Below are positions 5,812-12,848 of a stretch of 12,848 nucleotides of DNA, piece after piece; the stretch's first letter is position 1, and each line of letters begins with the position of its first letter. The position numbers were made by a program, and so were the translations under genes. The notes beneath the pieces were generated by a model that ran no database searches, was not told where the DNA came from, and saw only the letters and a program-made list of their open reading frames with translations. Source of the stretch: JAZDLO01 sp043801935 (GTDB taxonomy: Bacteria > Actinomycetota > Thermoleophilia > RBG-16-64-13); NCBI GenBank assembly GCA_043801935.1, contig JAZDLO010000219.1, forward strand, positions 1 to 12,848, in the 5' to 3' direction.

Positions 5812-8157
5812 CTACCCGCCGAGTCGACCCTCCTGGGCGACATCGCCGGTCCGCCTGCGCGCGCGGCCCGGCCGCCGCTCGCGCTTCCGCGGCGCCCAGC
5901 CCTGGGGCCACCAGCCGTTGACCTTGTCCAGGTAGCTCACGACGGCGGGTAGAAGCGTCATGCGGATGAAGAGCGTATCGACGATGATGGCGAGGGCTAT
6001 CCCCAGACCCAGCATCTTCGTGGCCCCGATGTTGGTGAAGGCGAAGGCGCCGGTCACTATCACCACCAGGAGGGCGGCGCTGACGATAACGCGACCGGTC
6101 TGGACGAGGCCGGTGGCGACACTTTGACGATTGTCGCCGGTCCTGAGCCAACTTTCCTGAACACGCGTCAGCATGAACACAGCGTAGTCCATGGTGATCC
6201 CGAAGAGCACGCACAACATGACCACCGGGATAGTGGCGTCCACCGCGCCGGTCGAAGTGAACCGTAGGATCTTCTCAAAAGTGTGGCCCTGGAAGAGCAG
6301 CACCGTCAATCCATAGGCCATAGCGATGGTCAGAGCGTTCACCGCCACCGCTATCACCGGCAGGAGCAGGCTGCGCAGGAGGACGATGAAGACGATGAGG
6401 CTCGTGATCATCACCCAGGCGATCACCCAGGGGAACCAGTCGTTCAACTCCTTGAAGAAGTCGTAGTTGTACGCCGATTCCCCGGCCACGTACACTTGAT
6501 ACCCCCCCGGTACGCTCGATCCCATCAGCCGCTCCACCAGATCCTGGGACTGGGCAGAGGCCGGTGGATTCTCCGACACCACCCGATAAAGCACGGCTCC
6601 CGGGGCTACAGATGCTCTGATCAACTGCTTGAATTGCTCCAACTGGGCAGCGGTGATCGTCGTCCCCGAATCGACCGTGATCCCCTCAGGGGGCACCGGG
6701 AAGCCATCGGGGTCGTTCAGCAGTTGTTGAAACTGGGTCCAGAGCGCCGCCAGGGCAGTGGGATCGCTGAGACCGGTCAGCGTGAAGGGGCTCAGTACGG
6801 ACGCCACGCCGGGCAGCCCCGACACCTGCTGTCCGTACATGAACAGAGCAGCCGCCCGACTCAGGTCGATGGTCTGGTCACCCTCCCAGGTGAGCAGCAC
6901 CGAGATGGGGGAAAGAGCTTCGCGATCGAACTCCCGGTCGATTATGTCGAGACCTCGCCGAGACTCGGCAGCGGTCGGGAGGGTGCTGGCCGAGCTCATC
7001 TGGGTCTTCATGCCGAAGATGGGAGAAGCGACCAGGGCGATCAGCGCCAGAGCGATGATGATCGAGACCCAGGACCGCTTCAGAACGATACGAGCCCAAC
7101 CATTCCAGAACCGGCTGGCGTGCACCGCCCGTAGCGGGAGCACGGGTACTGAGTTGACCCGTCGGCCGAGCACCGCCAGAACGGCGGGCATGAACGTGAC
7201 AGAGGCCGCAACCGAGAAGAACACCACCAAAGCCCCCCCGATACCCAGAGAGCGCAGTCCAGGGGAGGGGAAGAACATCAGGCCTACGACGCCCACCATC
7301 ACCGCGATGCCACTATAGAAGACCGACCGACCCGCGCGAGCGGTGGTGGTGACGACAGCCTCCTCGACCGACGACCCTCTGTGCAGCTCCTCGCGGAAGC
7401 GCGCGACGATGAACAGTGCGTAGTCGATCGCTACCGCCAATCCCAGGAGTGTCGCCGTGTTCATGGCGAAGATGGACATGCTTGTGGCCCGCCCAAGCAA
7501 GTACATCCCTCCCAATGTCACCGTCACGGCCACGCCCCCGGTGATGACCGGCAACGCGGCCGACACCAGGCTGCCGAAGACGAAGATCAGCGCGATCAGA
7601 GCCACGGGCAGGCCGTACAACTCCACCTTCTGGAGATCCCGGAACGAGTATGTCGTCAGGTCGGCGTTCACGGCCGGCTCCCCGGTCACGTAGGCCTCTA
7701 GCTCGGTGCCGTTCAGGGCCCCCCGGATCTGGTCCACCTCTTTCTGGATGGTCTGTAGGGGGGCGGTGAAGTTGAGCACCGCCACCGAGCTCTTGCCATC
7801 CCTGGAGATGAGCTGGGTGCTGCCGGTGTTGGCGTAGGTCTGGATGCTCTCTAGGTGAGGGATCCCAGCCGCGGTCAGGCCGTCGAGCGCCTTCTGCTCG
7901 GCGACCTGGAACTCCTCCCCTGTCGCCTCGAGCGTGGCACTCTTGAAGAGGATAAGAAGTGTGGTGGGGCCCTGCGCGAACTTGTCCTGGATGAGAGCGC
8001 CCGCCTGCTGTGCAGGGGCGTCGGGATTGGAGAAACTCCCCTGGAGCACGTCGGCCAGCAGGGGGGTGGCCACCACGCTCACGCCGAACAGGACTATCCA
8101 GACGGCGATCACGACCCATTTGAACCGGTAGGAGAACCTACCTATAGCTTCGAACAT
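5812..8157 (-). CDS. MMPL/RND-superfamily membrane transporter
   Basis: Proton-driven exporter of the MmpL-like group, 781 residues with about 12 membrane segments arranged as two repeats. Each half has one segment, a large extracytoplasmic loop, then five segments. TM1 is at about 12-34, the first loop at 36-178, and TM2-6 at 180-335 including LLGLAVAIDYALFIVARFREEL with D245-Y246. The second half has a membrane segment near 362-382, a loop at 384-573, and segments from 575 to 742 including LFGITMDYAVFMLTR with D657-Y658. The paired Asp-Tyr dipeptides are the proton-relay residues known for MmpL pumps. The C-terminus is a short Arg-rich cytoplasmic tail. The start has AAAGG about 9 nt upstream. 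The gene lies 49 bp downstream of tetR in the same direction, so the pair is likely an operon with TetR controlling export of a toxic or lipophilic compound, or a lipid. The substrate is unknown. Confidence 0.95.
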   Translation of the reverse strand: MFEAIGRFSYRFKWVVIAVWIVLFGVSVVATPLLADVLQGSFSNPDAPAQQAGALIQDKFAQGPTTLLILFKSATLEATGEEFQVAEQKALDGLTAAGIPHLESIQTYANTGSTQLISRDGKSSVAVLNFTAPLQTIQKEVDQIRGALNGTELEAYVTGEPAVNADLTTYSFRDLQKVELYGLPVALIALIFVFGSLVSAALPVITGGVAVTVTLGGMYLLGRATSMSIFAMNTATLLGLAVAIDYALFIVARFREELHRGSSVEEAVVTTTARAGRSVFYSGIAVMVGVVGLMFFPSPGLRSLGIGGALVVFFSVAASVTFMPAVLAVLGRRVNSVPVLPLRAVHASRFWNGWARIVLKRSWVSIIIALALIALVASPIFGMKTQMSSASTLPTAAESRRGLDIIDREFDREALSPISVLLTWEGDQTIDLSRAAALFMYGQQVSGLPGVASVLSPFTLTGLSDPTALAALWTQFQQLLNDPDGFPVPPEGITVDSGTTITAAQLEQFKQLIRASVAPGAVLYRVVSENPPASAQSQDLVERLMGSSVPGGYQVYVAGESAYNYDFFKELNDWFPWVIAWVMITSLIVFIVLLRSLLLPVIAVAVNALTIAMAYGLTVLLFQGHTFEKILRFTSTGAVDATIPVVMLCVLFGITMDYAVFMLTRVQESWLRTGDNRQSVATGLVQTGRVIVSAALLVVIVTGAFAFTNIGATKMLGLGIALAIIVDTLFIRMTLLPAVVSYLDKVNGWWPQGWAPRKRERRPGRARRRTGDVAQEGRLGG

Positions 8158-8206
8158 GGCGTATACCTTTCGATCCAGCGACCCACGCTCGGGCCGGGAG
8201 CGATCT

Positions 8207-8833
8207 TCAGGCGCCGCGCGGCGCCATCAGCAGACGCACGTAACCTTCCAGTACCTGACGCGGTGCGGCGGAGACCTCGTCGGCGACCGCAGTCAGGTCT
8301 ATCCCGTTGAGCGAGACCAGACCGTGCACGAGGGCCCAGGTGCCGTATGCCATCTCCGTGGCCGATAGGCCGGAGGTGGACGAAAAGACCCCCAGCTCTA
8401 CCCCTTCGCGAAAGGTCTCACCCAGCAGCCGGGCTGCCTCGAGGCCGAGAGCCTGGCCGCTCGAAGGAGGGAGATCTTGTGACGTGGCCAGCAGGATGCA
8501 GCGAAGATCCATTGGGCTATCACGGGCAAAGTCCATATAGGACAGTCCCAGTTCGATCACGCGCTGCTCGGGAGCCAGACCGGCGGGAACCCGCCGCAGG
8601 TAGGCGTCCAAGCGCTCGAACGACTCGGCGAAAAGCGAGGAGACGATCTCATCGCGGCTGGAGAAGTAGGTGTAGAGCGCAGCGGGGCTGAAATCCGCCC
8701 TTCGCGCCACCTGCCGCAGGCTCAGCCCTTCAGGGCCCACCTCCAGCAGCAACTCGCGCGCGGCGGTCAGGATCTCGGTCCTGGTCGTGAGACGGCGCCT
8801 ATCGCGCCGGGATGGTCGGGGCTCGGTCTGCAT
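8207..8833 (-). CDS. TetR/AcrR-family transcriptional regulator
   Basis: Ligand-responsive repressor, 208 residues from the chosen ATG. The N-terminal helix-turn-helix domain spans about 15-63, with TRTEILTAARELLLEVGPEG leading into LSLRQVARRADFSPAALYTYF, whose YTYFSSRDEIV end is a clear TetR signature. The C-terminal ligand and dimer domain includes AYGTWALVHGLVSL, the WxxxHG-like pattern common in the family. I chose ATG at 8833, with GGAAA upstream; GTG at 8836 or GTG at 8851 are alternatives, the last giving 214 residues but starting inside a candidate operator. It sits 49 bp upstream of the MMPL exporter gene in the same direction and is divergent from the second kinase gene, across a spacer with several CGTTC/CGAAC half-sites that are plausible binding sites for this protein. 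Confidence 0.92.
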   Translation of the reverse strand: MQTEPRPSRRDRRRLTTRTEILTAARELLLEVGPEGLSLRQVARRADFSPAALYTYFSSRDEIVSSLFAESFERLDAYLRRVPAGLAPEQRVIELGLSYMDFARDSPMDLRCILLATSQDLPPSSGQALGLEAARLLGETFREGVELGVFSSTSGLSATEMAYGTWALVHGLVSLNGIDLTAVADEVSAAPRQVLEGYVRLLMAPRGA

Positions 8834-8844
8834 CACCCATTTTC

Positions 8845-8895
8845 CGAACACTAACCGTTCAGTAAAACATAGGACGTTCTTGCGAACGTCGTTCG
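8845..8895. promoter_or_regulatory. Cluster of CGTTC/CGAAC half-sites with a perfect 18-bp palindrome (probable TetR operator)
   Basis: Within 51 bp there are CGAAC (8845-8849), CGTTC (8856-8860), CGTTC (8875-8879), CGAAC (8883-8887) and CGTTC (8890-8894). The middle pair forms a perfect inverted repeat, GACGTTC-TTGC-GAACGTC (8873-8890). The site lies upstream of tetR and about 75-95 bp before the divergent kinase start. A plus-strand promoter TTGCGA (8880-8885) with TATACA (8904-8909), 18-bp spacing, would be covered by it. Binding by the adjacent TetR is inferred from position and symmetry. Confidence 0.5.
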
Positions 8896-8966
8896 TGATT
8901 CAATATACACCTCGGGGCTCTCGGGACGCAAGCCCCCGTTTGCCGGATCTCATCCTGTAGGAGCAG

Positions 8967-10202
8967 ATGAAGTGTCTCCAGCGGGATTATGTACGCGTAT
9001 CGGCGAACCGGGCTACCATTCGCAGAGCAATGTATAAGAAGCTCTGCAGAGTCCTGAGGGAGCACCCTCTCGCAGTCGACACGTCGATCGCGTTGGCTGT
9101 CGCCGCACTTCTGGCGGCCGTCTCCGTGGGAGGCGGCATCCGAGAAAACGACCAGGCCTCGGCCATGGTCCTTCCCACTGTGCTTTCGGCGATCGTCGCC
9201 CTGCCGTTGTTCCTACGCCGAAGGCACCCATATCTGGCTCTTGCCGGGACCTTGATCCTGACTATGCTGGCGTTCGGGCTCTCCTCGCCCGTTCCTCCGG
9301 TGATGCTCGCCATCGCCGTTGCGCTCTACACGGTGGGGGATCGCGGCTATCGCATAGGGTCCCTCATCGGAGCTGCGGCCGCCGTAACGTGCATCCTGAT
9401 CATCCGCTTGATCTTCTCGGGAGGTTCCGCCCTCGCCGAGGGACTGGTACGCGACGTCGCGTGGATCGTGGGCTCTTCGGCCCTTGGATACGCCGTCGCC
9501 AGCCGACGAGCGTACGTGGAAGAGTTCAAGCAACGGGCACTGCACGCCGAGCGCACCCGGGAAGAAGAGGCTCAGCGCCGAGTCAACGAGGAGCGGCTCC
9601 GTATCGCCCGAGACGTCCACGACGGCGTGGCCCACGCCCTGGCCTCCATCTCTTTGCAGGCAAGCGCCGGCGGCGCGGTCCTGGATTCTGACCCTGAGGG
9701 GGCGCGGGAGGCCCTCCGCCAGATACGGGGGGCGAGCGTCTCTGCCTTGGCGGAGTTGCGGGCGACACTTGGGGTCCTCCGACAGCCGGTTTCGGCCGGC
9801 GCGGCACCCGCTCCCAGCTTGGAGCAGCTGGCAGAGCTGGCCGACGTCCTGCGCGCCGGCGGCATCGAGGTCTCGGTAAGCCGGGAGGGAGGCGACCGGA
9901 CCGTCCCCACGGAAGTGGGAAACGTGGCCTATCGGATACTCCAGGAGGCGCTGACCAACGTGCTTCGGCACTCCGGGGCCCGCCACGCGGATGTGAAGGT
10001 GCGTTACGACCACAGGTCCCTGACCGTCTCGGTAGCCGACGACGGCAACGGGCGGACAGAGGATGATGGACGAGGGGCCGGCTATGGGATCACCGGGATG
10101 CGGGAGAGGGCTGAGGCCGTAGGCGGCTCTCTGGAAGCGGGGCCTGAGTCCGACGGAGGTTTCGCTGTACGGGCCGATCTTCCACTCGGAGGTGCCGCAT
10201 GA
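8967..10202 (+). CDS. Sensor histidine kinase, HisKA_3 type (actinobacterial NarL-partner family)
   Basis: Membrane kinase of the second two-component system, 411 residues. The N-terminal half has about five hydrophobic segments (roughly 38-56, 68-84, 88-105, 110-124, 130-150, with one more near 163-178) and short loops, so no large external sensor domain. A charged coiled-coil-like stretch (182-213) leads to H218 in ARDVHDGVAHALA. The HATPase domain has an N-box at E327-ALTN331-VLRHS, ADDGNGR (357-363) and GYGITGMRERAEAVGG (372-387). The ATG at 8967 has AGGAG only 3 nt upstream; the ATG at 9030 (MYKKLCRVLREHPL) fits the usual N-terminus of such kinases but lacks a clear ribosome site. It overlaps the following regulator gene by 4 bp. 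It probably senses envelope state or a membrane-active compound, given its neighbours, but this is inference. Confidence 0.93.
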   Translation: MKCLQRDYVRVSANRATIRRAMYKKLCRVLREHPLAVDTSIALAVAALLAAVSVGGGIRENDQASAMVLPTVLSAIVALPLFLRRRHPYLALAGTLILTMLAFGLSSPVPPVMLAIAVALYTVGDRGYRIGSLIGAAAAVTCILIIRLIFSGGSALAEGLVRDVAWIVGSSALGYAVASRRAYVEEFKQRALHAERTREEEAQRRVNEERLRIARDVHDGVAHALASISLQASAGGAVLDSDPEGAREALRQIRGASVSALAELRATLGVLRQPVSAGAAPAPSLEQLAELADVLRAGGIEVSVSREGGDRTVPTEVGNVAYRILQEALTNVLRHSGARHADVKVRYDHRSLTVSVADDGNGRTEDDGRGAGYGITGMRERAEAVGGSLEAGPESDGGFAVRADLPLGGAA

Positions 10203-10882
10203 GCGCCATCCGCGTGCTTTTGGCGGACGACCAGCCGCTCGTGCGCGCAGGGTTGCGTATGCTTCTGTCGACCGTGCCCGACATCGAAGTGGTGGGTGAG
10301 GCGCCCGACGGCGAGTCGGCCGTGAGGCTCGCCAAGGAGCTCACTGCCGACGTGGTGCTCATGGACATCCGCATGCACGGTATCGACGGCCTCGAAGCCA
10401 CCCGCCGTATCTCCTCGGACGAGGATCTGGCCGGTGTGCGTGTTGTCATCCTGACGACGTTCGACGTCGACGACTACGTGTTCGAGGCGCTGCAGGCCGG
10501 GGCCAGCGGCTTTCTCCTCAAAGACGCGGAGCCGGAAGAACTCATCCGAGCCGTGCGCGTGGCCGCGGCCGGCGATGCACTCCTCTCGCCCAGCGTGACT
10601 CGCCGCCTGATCGCCGACTACGCCCGTCACCCGCGGCCACGGCGTGTTTCGTCGGCGGGATTACAGGTACTTACCGAGAGGGAGCGCGAAGTGATGGCAT
10701 TGGTGGCACGAGGACTCTCGAACGAGGAGATCGCGGGCCACCTGGTGTTGAGCCCGCTGACGGCCAAGACTCACGTGAGCCGCATCCTCGCCAAGCTGGG
10801 AGCCCGGGACCGAGGCCAGTTGGTCATGCTGGCCTACGAGTTGGGTCTGGTGCAACCGGGAGAGGGTGATGGAGCCGAGTGA
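10199..10882 (+). CDS. NarL/LuxR-family response regulator
   Basis: DNA-binding partner of the kinase it overlaps (ATGA), 227 residues. The receiver domain at about 3-120 has D10-D11, phospho-acceptor D56 in VVLMDIRMHGIDG, T86 and K108 in FLLKDAEPEEL. The LuxR helix-turn-helix is at about 158-217 (LTEREREVMALVARGLSNEEIAGHL, then SPLTAKTHVSRILAKLGARDR). GGAGGT lies 5 nt before the ATG, inside the kinase gene. One oddity is H60 where the family almost always has proline after DIRM. The closest downstream genes, an exported LolA-like protein and an ABC ATPase on the same strand, are the likely targets. Confidence 0.95.
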   Translation: MSAIRVLLADDQPLVRAGLRMLLSTVPDIEVVGEAPDGESAVRLAKELTADVVLMDIRMHGIDGLEATRRISSDEDLAGVRVVILTTFDVDDYVFEALQAGASGFLLKDAEPEELIRAVRVAAAGDALLSPSVTRRLIADYARHPRPRRVSSAGLQVLTEREREVMALVARGLSNEEIAGHLVLSPLTAKTHVSRILAKLGARDRGQLVMLAYELGLVQPGEGDGAE

Positions 10883-10952
10883 GACATACATCTGCGGGAG
10901 TACGCCCAGAACCGTCCTGCGAGCGGATGCCGGCGCGGGCCCGGTGGTGTAA

Positions 10953-10973
10953 GCTCTCGTCGCCGATGAGAGC
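10953..10973 (+). other. Hairpin in the gap before the LolA-like gene
   Basis: GCTCTC (10953-10958), nine bases, then GAGAGC (10968-10973) form a perfect 6-bp stem in the 124-bp gap after the response regulator. No T-run follows, so it is not a standard terminator; it could be a weak terminator, a leader hairpin or a regulator site. I see no convincing -35/-10 pair in this gap. Confidence 0.3.
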
Positions 10974-11006
10974 AGGAAGCTTGATCATAATAGTTAAGGA
11001 GTCATC

Positions 11007-12452
11007 GTGCAGAGACGATCGCTAATAATAATCGCCATCGTGGCGCTTCTCGCAGTGACAGGTGTGACCGTGGGCCTGGTCGCGACCCGCGCCCAAGGCG
11101 AACCACAGCTTGCTACCATCACCCCGGCCCAGCTGCTGGCCAACGTGGCGCAGCATGCGGGTGACATCACCGCCGTGAGCGGCGACGTGAGCTGGAAGAA
11201 CGACGTGCTTGGCCTGTCCATGCTCTCCTTCGGGGGACAAGGCAGCGGCGACCTCACAGCGTTGCTCTCCAGTGGTTCCGGAAGGGTGTGGGTCCAGGAC
11301 GGCAAAGCCCGGTTCGAGATCCAGGGCGCGATGGGCGACACCACCGTCGTGGGCGACTCCACTAGTGTGTGGGTGTACACGTCCGCAAGCCACACCGCCA
11401 CGGAGTACACGCTTCCGGCCGGGTCGAAGGCGACCCAGGGAGATGAGCAGAGTAGCGCCACGCCCTCCTCACAGAAGGCCGTCGCCGACCCGGTCGCGGC
11501 CATCGACGACTTCATCCAGAAGCTCGCCCCTGATGCCACGCTCGCCGTGAGCGATCAGGTGACTGTGGCGGGACAGAGCTGCTACGTCCTGTCGTTGATC
11601 CCCAAGGCGACCAACACCATCTTTGGTTCGGTGCAGGTGGCCATCGACAGCGAGACTTACCTCCCCCTTAAGCTCGACGTCTACGCCAAGGGCACGGTGA
11701 AACCCGTCTTCACGGCCGGATTCACAAGCGTCTCCTACTCCGAGTTGTCGGATAGCATCTTCGCCTTCACGCCACCCTCGACCGCCACGGTGGAGCACAA
11801 GGCGCTGACCCTCCCGGCGGGGATGGCAAGCAGACTCGGCGCCGGTTCCGCCGTCGAACCCGACAGTGCGACCGACCATTCCTCGTCTAACGATGAGAAA
11901 GCCCCGCTGACGCTGGCCGAAGCCGCCGCCAAGGCCGGCTTCACGCCGCCTTCGGCGCAGACCACCGATCCCGCGCTCACCTTCGGCGGCGCGTCCGTGA
12001 TCCCGGCCCAGGAAGTCGACCTCCAGTCACTACTTGGCCAGCTGCAGTCCGGCGCGCTCGGATCGATCATGCCCGGCTTCGGCGCGCTCGGGTCGGATCC
12101 CGACGCCCAGTCCTCTACCTCCTCCACTGTCGACCCATCCCAGTCGCTACCGACGTCCCTGATGTCCGGCCCGGTCACTGTCGGCCCAACGGTCATCCAG
12201 CGCTACGGCCAGGGCTTCGGAACGGTGGTGCTTGTGGAGGCCAAGGTCCCAACCGAGCTCACCGCGCAACTCGAGCAGATGCTGTCCTCAGTCCCGCTCC
12301 TTAGCCGGACGACCGCGGGTGGTGCGACCATCTACCAGCTCAACACCGCTCTGGGTTCTGTCGCCCTCTGGGACAAAGACGGACTGCTGTTCATGGCAGC
12401 GGGCAGCGTCTCCCAGACCGACCTCACGGGGTTTATCGCCAGTGTCCGCTGA
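11007..12452 (+). CDS. Exported or membrane-anchored LolA-like protein with DUF4367-like C-terminal region
   Basis: Function not known. The 481-residue protein starts with GTG, with AAGGAG 5 nt upstream. Residues 5-26 form one hydrophobic signal or anchor helix after MQRR; there is no lipobox cysteine, so it is not a typical lipoprotein. Residues about 37-260 look like the LolA/RseB-type beta fold seen in many actinobacterial proteins: VSGDVSW, GSGRVWVQDGKARFEI, VVGDSTSVWVYTSASHTATEYTL, AGQSCYVLSLIP, VQVAIDSETYLPLKLDVYAKG and PVFTAGFTSVSYSELSDSIFAFTPP. From 300 on, LTLAEAAAKAGFTPP, QRYGQGFGTVVLVE and GSVALWDKDGLLFMAAGSVSQTDL resemble DUF4367-type domains. A Ser/Thr/Asp/Pro-rich linker (about 282-299 and 364-385) joins the parts. 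Its stop overlaps the ABC ATPase start, so it probably works with that transporter, perhaps as an extracytoplasmic lipid- or substrate-binding partner (inference). Confidence 0.82.
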   Translation: MQRRSLIIIAIVALLAVTGVTVGLVATRAQGEPQLATITPAQLLANVAQHAGDITAVSGDVSWKNDVLGLSMLSFGGQGSGDLTALLSSGSGRVWVQDGKARFEIQGAMGDTTVVGDSTSVWVYTSASHTATEYTLPAGSKATQGDEQSSATPSSQKAVADPVAAIDDFIQKLAPDATLAVSDQVTVAGQSCYVLSLIPKATNTIFGSVQVAIDSETYLPLKLDVYAKGTVKPVFTAGFTSVSYSELSDSIFAFTPPSTATVEHKALTLPAGMASRLGAGSAVEPDSATDHSSSNDEKAPLTLAEAAAKAGFTPPSAQTTDPALTFGGASVIPAQEVDLQSLLGQLQSGALGSIMPGFGALGSDPDAQSSTSSTVDPSQSLPTSLMSGPVTVGPTVIQRYGQGFGTVVLVEAKVPTELTAQLEQMLSSVPLLSRTTAGGATIYQLNTALGSVALWDKDGLLFMAAGSVSQTDLTGFIASVR

Positions 12453-12848
12453 ACGATTCGATACCGCGCTCGATGAGCGGCTGCCCGTCGGCTGTGACGG
12501 CCGTCCCGTAGTCCTCTCCACCCATGGGCTGACCAAGGATTTCAAACGCCTGCGGGCCGTCGATAGTCTCGATCTGTCCGTGTGCAGGGGCGACGTCTTC
12601 GGCTTCCTCGGCCCCAACGGATGCGGCAAGACCACCACCATCCGCCTGATCTTCGGCCTGACCTACCCGACCAGCGGCTACGTCCAGGTGCTCGACCACA
12701 AGGTACCCGACGATCGTCTCAAAGCGCTCCGTCACCTGGGCGGCTTCGTAGACGATCCCATGTTCTACAACAACATGACTGCGCGCCGCAATCTGCGCCT
12801 GCTCGGCCAGATGAACGGTGAGGTCAGCGAAGAGCGGATCTCCGAGGT
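12442..12848 (+). CDS. ABC transporter ATP-binding protein (ABC-2/BcrA-like), N-terminal 135 residues, cut by window edge
   Basis: Cytoplasmic ATPase of an export-type ABC transporter; the membrane partner is expected downstream, outside the window. An N-terminal extension of about 26 residues precedes STHGLTKDFKRLRAVDSLDLSV (26-47) and the Walker A loop GPNGCGKTTT (57-66, K63). FGLTYPTSG (71-79) follows, then the Q-loop region LGGFVDDPMFYNNMTARRNLRLLG (99-122), where the usual glutamine is not present; an acidic form (E or D before P-x-FY) is known in the BcrA-like branch. Signature, Walker B and H-loop lie beyond the right edge. The GTG start at 12442 overlaps the upstream gene by 11 bp, implying coupling; its ribosome site is weak. 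Cys61 in Walker A, where Ala or Ser is usual, is unusual but not disabling in itself. Confidence 0.9.
   Translation, partial: MSAERFDTALDERLPVGCDGRPVVLSTHGLTKDFKRLRAVDSLDLSVCRGDVFGFLGPNGCGKTTTIRLIFGLTYPTSGYVQVLDHKVPDDRLKALRHLGGFVDDPMFYNNMTARRNLRLLGQMNGEVSEERISE

Noticed and set aside
7313..8119. A 268-codon minus-strand frame within the transporter gene, in another frame.
   Set aside because: It is Arg/Gly/His-rich without motifs and lies wholly inside the transporter gene, whose reading frame encodes clear membrane segments.
10982..10991. A -10-like CATAAT next to a TGATCA palindrome before the LolA-like gene.
   Set aside because: A transcript starting from it would begin within the ribosome binding site, and there is no -35 element at suitable spacing.
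1..12848. Possible mobile element, CRISPR array, toxin-antitoxin pair, defence system or RNA gene.
   Set aside because: No transposase or integrase motifs, no spaced direct repeats, no tRNA-like cloverleaf or rRNA segments, and no small paired genes were seen; the gaps are short and explained by promoters or hairpins.

Overview
The window is GC-rich DNA with dense, mostly ordinary bacterial gene content. The likely host is an actinobacterium (Actinomycetota). Supporting signs are the GC-rich codon use, GTG and TTG start codons, a TetR plus MMPL transporter pair, two NarL/LuxR-type two-component systems (one kinase of the short actinobacterial type), and a LolA-like/DUF4367-like exported protein next to an ABC ATPase. 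Genus and class cannot be fixed from the sequence alone. I see no rRNA, tRNA, CRISPR array, insertion sequence or phage gene. The longest gene-free gap is about 216 bp.

Layout, left to right. (A) 1-2115, minus strand: a membrane sensor kinase, its NarL-type response regulator and the start of a type IV prepilin peptidase form one overlapping unit, suggesting control of a pilus or pseudopilin secretion system to the left of the window. (B) 2208-4014, minus strand: a 3-hydroxyacyl-CoA dehydrogenase-like oxidoreductase followed 22 bp later by a family 2 glycosyltransferase. (C) 4231-5727, plus strand: a UbiD-family prFMN decarboxylase, divergent from the dehydrogenase and preceded by a perfect 7-6-7 inverted repeat that looks like an operator. 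(D) 5812-8833, minus strand: a TetR repressor and an MMPL/RND-type exporter, a classic repressor-pump pair. (E) 8967-10882, plus strand: a second kinase/regulator pair with a 4-bp overlap, divergent from tetR across a spacer rich in CGTTC/CGAAC half-sites. (F) 11007-12848, plus strand: an exported LolA-like protein overlapping the start of an ABC-2-type ATPase that runs off the right edge.

Likely cooperation (inference): the region A kinase and regulator control pilin maturation or export; the dehydrogenase and decarboxylase may act on acyl-CoA or aromatic acids under a local regulator; TetR represses the MMPL pump and perhaps the divergent kinase operon; the second two-component system probably controls the exported protein and ABC transporter downstream. 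I found no clear evidence of an entirely new system. The most useful leads are the two operator-like sites, an unusual UbiD active-site segment, and a tandem hexanucleotide repeat in the ATP lid of the first kinase.
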